Assembly: GCA_007127255.1 (NCBI GenBank)
Contig: SKZS01000079.1
Coordinates: 1 to 17,696 of the forward strand
Reading direction: 5' to 3'
DNA length: 17,696 nt
DNA from: Syntrophomonadaceae bacterium
Lineage (GTDB): Bacteria > Bacillota > Dethiobacteria > DTU022
How positions within the stretch are numbered: the first letter of the stretch is position 1; every line of letters starts with the position of its first letter. Below, in pieces: positions 14,489 through 17,696 of this stretch. The notes under the pieces are model-generated. The model saw only the letters and a list, made by a program, of their open reading frames with translations. It did not search any database and was not told where the DNA came from. The translations under genes were made by a program, and so were the position numbers.

Positions 14489-14507
14489 AGCAGTCAAGTG
14501 CTTTTTT
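14487..14507 (+). terminator. Rho-independent terminator after the Roadblock-nucleotidyltransferase gene
   Basis: AAAGCA-GTCAAG-TGCTTT forms a 6-bp stem with a 6-base loop, and the stem runs into a T6 tract. It overlaps the TAA stop codon by two bases. The stem is AT-rich, so strength is uncertain. Confidence 0.6.
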
Positions 14508-14981
14508 GTCAGCAAGGGTAGGGCTATAGTTTTTAACCGCCTCTTCGTTGTTAAGTGTGGAATTGTAGTTTTAACTAAAGCTGTATCGGCATGTTTTGCT
14601 ACCATAATTGTTGCTATATGGTACAGGGATTATGGTTTTTAGTTCTTTAAAAATACAGGGGAGATTTTACAGTAGTAGCAGCTGGGGTTATGATTCCCTA
14701 AGTAGATTCAACTCCTCCAGAAGAATATTTTATTAGCAAGCAGCAGCTGAATTACAGTTTGATTAAACACTTCTAATTTAAAGCGAAATAGTTTTAACCG
14801 TATAACTTTTTCTTTAATAGCCAGCCTTTAAATTATAAAATATTAAGCGCTCATAAAATCTTGATTCCATATTCTTTGTCGAATCATTGTTTTTTCCAAA
14901 ACAGTGAAACGTTCTTAGGTAATTTATTTTGCAGTTGATGATAAAATTGGCCTGCCCTCTAAGTCTTGTAGGACAAAGGGA
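14508..14981. other. AT-rich stretch without a recognisable gene
   Basis: About 470 bases, visibly richer in A/T than the flanking genes. A plus-strand frame up to 14642 stays open (FVVKCGIVVLTKAV) but is a read-on of an alternative frame of the preceding gene, has no ribosome site, and matches nothing I recognise. It may be decayed coding sequence or plain spacer. Confidence 0.5.
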
Positions 14982-15006
14982 GGACAATGGGACGTATCTC
15001 CTGTCC
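14982..15006 (-). repeat. GACAGG/CGTCCC hairpin repeat, inverted copy
   Basis: Read on the minus strand it starts GGACAGGAGATACGTCCC and ends TTGTCC. It matches 15150-15174 at 21 of 25 positions in inverted orientation. Internal GGACA/TGTCC pairing makes a hairpin. Its pair is 143 bases away, so the two could also fold on each other. Confidence 0.65.
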
Positions 15007-15149
15007 TGCATTTTTAGTGTTTGTCTATTATGCTCGTGCATACATGAATGTGACATGCTCGATGATAACACCATAAATGATGCCAGCGATTATTGATGCC
15101 TTCATTATTATACTAAGAAACATGAAAAATATGGCCAAAAACATCCATG

Positions 15150-15174
15150 GGACAGGAGAAACGTCCCCCTGTCT
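15150..15174 (+). repeat. GACAGG/CGTCCC hairpin repeat, copy A
   Basis: GGACAGGAGAAACGTCCCCC followed by TGTCT. GACAGG and CCTGTC pair as a stem. It ends 2 bases before the 64-bp repeat (15177-15240). The core CGTCCCCCTGTC recurs at 16989, and with CTGACAC at 15270. Confidence 0.7.
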
Positions 15175-15176
15175 TA

Positions 15177-15240
15177 GAATCATGACCATACTATATCACA
15201 GCTTCCGAATAACAATTACCGGCGCTCAGGCTGTACAGCC
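15177..15240. repeat. 64-bp dispersed repeat, copy 2
   Basis: Same orientation as 3675-3738, with 62 of 64 bases identical and the same terminal palindrome GGCTGTACAGCC (15229-15240). Unlike copy 1 it is flanked by two hairpin repeats and no gene starts beside it. That suggests a mobile or duplicated element rather than a promoter kept for function. Confidence 0.85.
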
Positions 15241-15247
15241 GTATAGC

Positions 15248-15283
15248 GTCAGGTGTTGTTATTTTTTACCGTCCCCCTGACAC
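15248..15283 (+). repeat. GTCAGG...CCGTCCCCCTGACAC hairpin repeat, copy B
   Basis: GTCAGG (15248-15253) pairs with CCTGAC (15276-15281) around a 22-base T-rich loop. ACCGTCCCCCTGACAC resembles a small palindromic motif seen dispersed in many bacterial genomes. It is a variant of copy A in which the stem is TCAGG/CCTGA instead of ACAGG/CCTGT. Confidence 0.6.
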
Positions 15284-15478
15284 TTCGGAGCGAGATTTTC
15301 CCGGGACCTTTTGGATGTGTGCGCAGTCCTGGAAAAAGGCTCAAATCAAACCTTTAGATCGGCGCTCATCTGGAAAGCTGAAAACTTATATGACCAGCGG
15401 TGTTGAGCAGGCTGGAAAATGAATTACCCGCAGACTAATTTACCGCTGCAGACGCCTGTTATAAGAGGAAAAACGACC
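15284..15478. other. Spacer with possible coding debris
   Basis: About 195 bases between the hairpin repeats and the promoter of the muramidase gene. One plus-strand frame is open for about 35 codons up to about 15392 (FRSALIWKAENLYDQRC) and has no start codon; another is open at about 15418-15520. Neither has a ribosome site or a recognised family. Confidence 0.35.
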
Positions 15479-15507
15479 TTAACAGCGAAATATGTTAAAT
15501 TGATAAT
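15479..15507 (+). promoter_or_regulatory. Sigma-A type promoter for the dockerin-NamZ gene
   Basis: TTAACA (15479-15484) and GATAAT (15502-15507) are separated by 17 bases, each one base off consensus. It lies 22 bases before the ATG at 15530, so the leader is short. Confidence 0.6.
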
Positions 15508-15529
15508 AGAGGAAATGTAGGGATTAAAA

Positions 15530-16957
15530 ATGCTTTCTGGTAACTGTAATTCCACTAAAAGATTTAAAGTGAAAGCTTTAGCTTTTGCCCTGGCTTTTCT
15601 GTTGCTCGTTAACCTGGCGCCATCCCTTTCCTTTGCCGCGAACTTGGCCAAAGGTGACGTAAACGGAGACGGAATTGTAAATATCCTGGATGTCGTTATG
15701 GTCATGCAGCATGTACTTAATCTGCGCACTCTCAACCCGGAACAGCTTGTCGCCTCTGATGTTACCGGCGATGGAGAAATCAATGTCGTGGATGTAACCA
15801 GGATTATGAGGTTTTCCCTGGGTTTGGTTGATCATTTCGATGAAGATTTCAGGCTGGGCAGCGAAGTGCTGATGGATAAAATGCGCCACTTGGTGCGCAA
15901 TAAAAAGGTGGCGCTGGTCACCAATCAGAGCGGTGTCAACAGCCGGGGCATCAGCACCATCGATATCCTGCACGAAGCTGAAGATATCGAGCTCGTGGCC
16001 CTCTACGGACCGGAACACGGTATCGACGGCACTGCTAAAGCTGGAGAATACGTTGAATCATATATCCACCAAGAGCTTGGCATCCCCGTCTACAGCCTTT
16101 ACGGGGCAACCAGGATGCCCACCGAAGATATGCTGAAAGGGGTCGATATTCTTTTATACGATATCCAGGATATCGGTGCCCGGTCCTATACCTACATATC
16201 AACGTTAAATTACTGCATGCAGGCGGCAGCAAAAAATAACCTGCCCGTAGTTGTCCTTGACCGTCCCAACCCCCTCGGCGGTGTGATCGTCGACGGCCCG
16301 ATGATGGAGGAACGTTTCATCTCCTTTGTCGGGGTCGATATCCTGCCTATGGCCCACGGCATGACAGTGGGAGAGCTGGGCCGCTACTTTAACCGTAAGA
16401 TTAACGCCGACCTGATCGTAGTGCCGATGGAAGGCTACGATCGCCGGATGATCTTCCAGGATACGAGCCTTGCCTGGATCCGCACTTCGCCCAATATCCC
16501 CGATATTGATTCGGTATTTGGCTATATGGCTACCGGCCTGGGTGAAAATACCGGGGTTTTTCAAGCCGACCAGTTCAAGTGGATCGGCGGCCAAGGCCTG
16601 AACGAATTTCAATATGCAGCCCTGCTGAACAATGCCGGACTCGACGGAATCGAGTTTATCCCAGAAAAAAGAGGCAACGCAGGCGGGGTCAGGTTAAAAA
16701 TTACCGACTACCACAGCATCAACCCGGCCCGGACAGGCATTTACGCTTTAACCTATGCCTTCTCCCTGGGTAACTTCAATATACCGAAAAGCAACGGCAC
16801 TATTGTTATGTTTGATAAGATTATGGGCACCGCAAAAATGGGTGAGTACCTGGAACAGGGCTTGACCCCCCAGGAAATCGAACAGCTATTTACCCCCGGA
16901 ATCGAAAATTTCAAAAATACCAGGCAGCTTTATCTCCTGCCGCAGTACGAGCCGTAA
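15530..16957 (+). CDS. Secreted dockerin-NamZ (DUF1343) exo-beta-N-acetylmuramidase (475 aa)
   Basis: Predicted exported peptidoglycan-recycling enzyme. Residues 1-36 are a signal peptide: Lys/Arg-rich start, hydrophobic core (ALAFALAFLLLVNLA), likely cleavage after SFA. Residues 41-100 form a type I dockerin-like unit with two calcium-binding repeats (DVNGDGIVNILD and DVTGDGEINVVD), each followed by a helix. From about residue 105 the DUF1343 domain begins (MRHLVRNKKVALVTNQSGV, LYGPEHGI, YDIQDIGARSYTYISTLNY, VVLDRPNPLGG). NamZ enzymes (GH171, including B. subtilis NamZ) release MurNAc from non-reducing glycan ends; the Glu/His of PEHG is family-conserved. ATG at 15530 follows AGGGA by 6 bases. 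The dockerin is unusual: it could attach the enzyme to a cohesin protein or only serve as a calcium-stabilised spacer. No partner gene is in view. Confidence 0.9.
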   Translation: MLSGNCNSTKRFKVKALAFALAFLLLVNLAPSLSFAANLAKGDVNGDGIVNILDVVMVMQHVLNLRTLNPEQLVASDVTGDGEINVVDVTRIMRFSLGLVDHFDEDFRLGSEVLMDKMRHLVRNKKVALVTNQSGVNSRGISTIDILHEAEDIELVALYGPEHGIDGTAKAGEYVESYIHQELGIPVYSLYGATRMPTEDMLKGVDILLYDIQDIGARSYTYISTLNYCMQAAAKNNLPVVVLDRPNPLGGVIVDGPMMEERFISFVGVDILPMAHGMTVGELGRYFNRKINADLIVVPMEGYDRRMIFQDTSLAWIRTSPNIPDIDSVFGYMATGLGENTGVFQADQFKWIGGQGLNEFQYAALLNNAGLDGIEFIPEKRGNAGGVRLKITDYHSINPARTGIYALTYAFSLGNFNIPKSNGTIVMFDKIMGTAKMGEYLEQGLTPQEIEQLFTPGIENFKNTRQLYLLPQYEP

Positions 16958-16979
16958 AGACTGGACAAAATGGCGCATG

Positions 16980-17001
16980 TGTCAGTGGCGTCCCCCTGTC
17001 C
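16980..17001 (+). repeat. GTCAG...CGTCCCCCTGTCC repeat, copy C
   Basis: Contains CGTCCCCCTGTCC (16989-17001), the same core as copy A at 15162-15173, just after the muramidase stop. GGACA at 16963-16967 could pair with the TGTCC at 16997-17001 across a long loop. Confidence 0.55.
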
Positions 17002-17002
17002 T

Positions 17003-17143
17003 ATGCCTGAATCATTACTGGTTATGCTGCAGGAAGCAGCGGTAGGGCTGCCGGAAATAACCGCCAAGACTTTTGTATTTGCCCTTGTTTTCTATGCCTG
17101 GGAGAAAAGAAGAAAGCGAAAAGTAGATTTGGCCGCAGCTTGA
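17003..17143 (+). CDS. Doubtful small membrane-like ORF (46 aa)
   Basis: ATG at 17003, stop TGA at 17141-17143. The middle is hydrophobic (ITAKTFVFALVFYAW) and is followed by a strongly basic stretch (EKRRKRK), as in a small single-span membrane protein. No ribosome site is seen; the bases before the ATG are the hairpin repeat copy C. The composition looks protein-like, but no family is recognised and it could be a fragment or chance. Confidence 0.25.
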   Translation: MPESLLVMLQEAAVGLPEITAKTFVFALVFYAWEKRRKRKVDLAAA

Positions 17144-17207
17144 GTAATTAAAAAAGAAAATAAAAACGGGGATATTGCCGCCGGTTGAATACATTTTCTG
17201 TTCCTGG

Positions 17208-17696
17208 TCAGCGTTTCCCCGGATTTGGTTTTTGCTCTGCAATAAGCTGATTAATGAATTCGACCATTTCCCGGTAATGGGTTCCTTTCCAGTAAACCTG
17301 TCTGCAGTTCTGACATTGTTTGTACTCGCGGATGTTTTGCCTGACCCGGGGTGGGATTTCTTCTTTTACATTATCGGAATCCACGCTTTCAAGAATAGCG
17401 TTGCAGCGCATGCACCGGCTGAATTGTTTAATCGACTCAAGCAGGTCGAAGCGCTGCAAAACTTCTTTTAGCTGTTCGCGGGGGTGATCTCCCCGTAAAA
17501 GGTAGCCGTGTGTAACAATGGAGCGCTTAAGAAGCCCGCGGTCCCTGGTTAGCAAGATACGCTTTTTGTTTGCTGAAATGTCCGCAAGGGTGTCATCTTC
17601 AAAATTATTTCGGTAGAGGGCATCAAACCCTAGCATGCGCAGGTAATTGGCAAGTTTGCCGAGATGAGTGTCGAGTACAAAACGAGGTTCACGTAA
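17208..17696 (-). CDS. Mut7-C RNase-domain protein, 5' end cut by window edge
   Basis: Predicted RNase of the Mut7-C (PIN-like fold) family. The frame stays open to the last base: 20 codons before the first internal ATG (17634-17636) read FVLDTHLGKLANYLRM, which is the family's conserved start of the domain with its acidic catalytic residue. So the gene begins outside the window and the ATG at 17636 is not the true start. The next motifs are LGFDALYRN, then the acidic EDD, ILLTRDRGLL and, near the C-terminus, a zinc ribbon with CMRC and CQNC ending in VYWKGTHY. Some relatives carry a ubiquitin-like N-terminal domain, which would lie beyond the edge. The substrate RNA is unknown. Separated by 250 bases from the muramidase gene and convergent with it. 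Confidence 0.85.
   Translation of the reverse strand, partial: LREPRFVLDTHLGKLANYLRMLGFDALYRNNFEDDTLADISANKKRILLTRDRGLLKRSIVTHGYLLRGDHPREQLKEVLQRFDLLESIKQFSRCMRCNAILESVDSDNVKEEIPPRVRQNIREYKQCQNCRQVYWKGTHYREMVEFINQLIAEQKPNPGKR

Noticed and set aside
14814..15074. Minus-strand ORF of 86 codons in the gene-poor stretch
   Set aside because: Part of the translation is simply the hairpin repeat; no ribosome site or recognisable domain.
15077..15280. Plus-strand ORF of 67 codons
   Set aside because: It reads straight through hairpin copy A and the 64-bp repeat, so the frame is fortuitous.
15279..15392. Protein-like frame (FSRDLLDVCAVLEKGSN) before the muramidase gene
   Set aside because: No start codon, short, and no recognised family; too little to call a pseudogene.
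15284..15529. Riboswitch (for example c-di-GMP type) in the muramidase leader
   Set aside because: No conserved riboswitch core could be recognised, and the predicted transcript start leaves a very short leader.

Overview
The window looks like a chromosomal segment of an anaerobic, low-to-moderate GC Firmicute (Clostridia-like). This rests on strong Shine-Dalgarno sequences, frequent GTG/TTG starts, sigma-A type promoters, several ferredoxin-type iron-sulfur proteins, a tungsten-type aldehyde oxidoreductase, a PucR-family regulator and a dockerin-bearing peptidoglycan hydrolase. No sequence search was possible; all family calls are by motif reading.

Layout. 1-3.7 kb holds separate housekeeping or accessory genes: a ferredoxin-domain protein (minus), a small protein resembling the DUF6125 / aminothiazoline-carboxylate hydrolase group (plus), a HAD phosphatase (minus), a YcgR-like PilZ c-di-GMP receptor (plus) and a membrane-anchored protein made of two beta-rich repeats (minus). 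3.8-12 kb is the metabolic core: a PucR-type regulator, then a four-cluster ferredoxin overlapping an aldehyde:ferredoxin oxidoreductase (AOR), an iron-type alcohol dehydrogenase, a stand-alone nucleotidyltransferase-fold protein and an APC-type permease. The ferredoxin, AOR and alcohol dehydrogenase form a tight operon that can interconvert a carboxylic acid, its aldehyde and its alcohol. With the permease and regulator nearby, amino-acid-derived or other organic acids are plausible substrates. 12-14.5 kb carries a calcineurin-like phosphoesterase and a second nucleotidyltransferase-like protein, fused behind a Roadblock/LC7-like domain.

The most distinctive feature is the nucleotidyltransferase family. 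It occurs three times: an intact stand-alone gene (9588-10346), a copy about 94% identical in DNA fused to a Roadblock-like domain (13268-14488) that has lost the first aspartate of the predicted D-x-D metal motif, and a decayed remnant with a stop and a frameshift (about 5687-6000) just before the ferredoxin-AOR operon. The stand-alone and fused copies share an ungapped segment of about 768 bp whose left edge falls in the inter-domain linker.

14.5-15.5 kb is a gene-poor, AT-rich stretch with a mosaic of small repeats: hairpins built on GACAGG...CGTCCCCCTGTC and a 64-bp element that also occurs 11.5 kb away, upstream of the PucR gene. After it come a secreted dockerin-NamZ (DUF1343) exo-muramidase with a clear promoter, another hairpin copy, a doubtful 46-residue ORF, and a Mut7-C RNase-domain gene (minus) cut by the right edge of the window.
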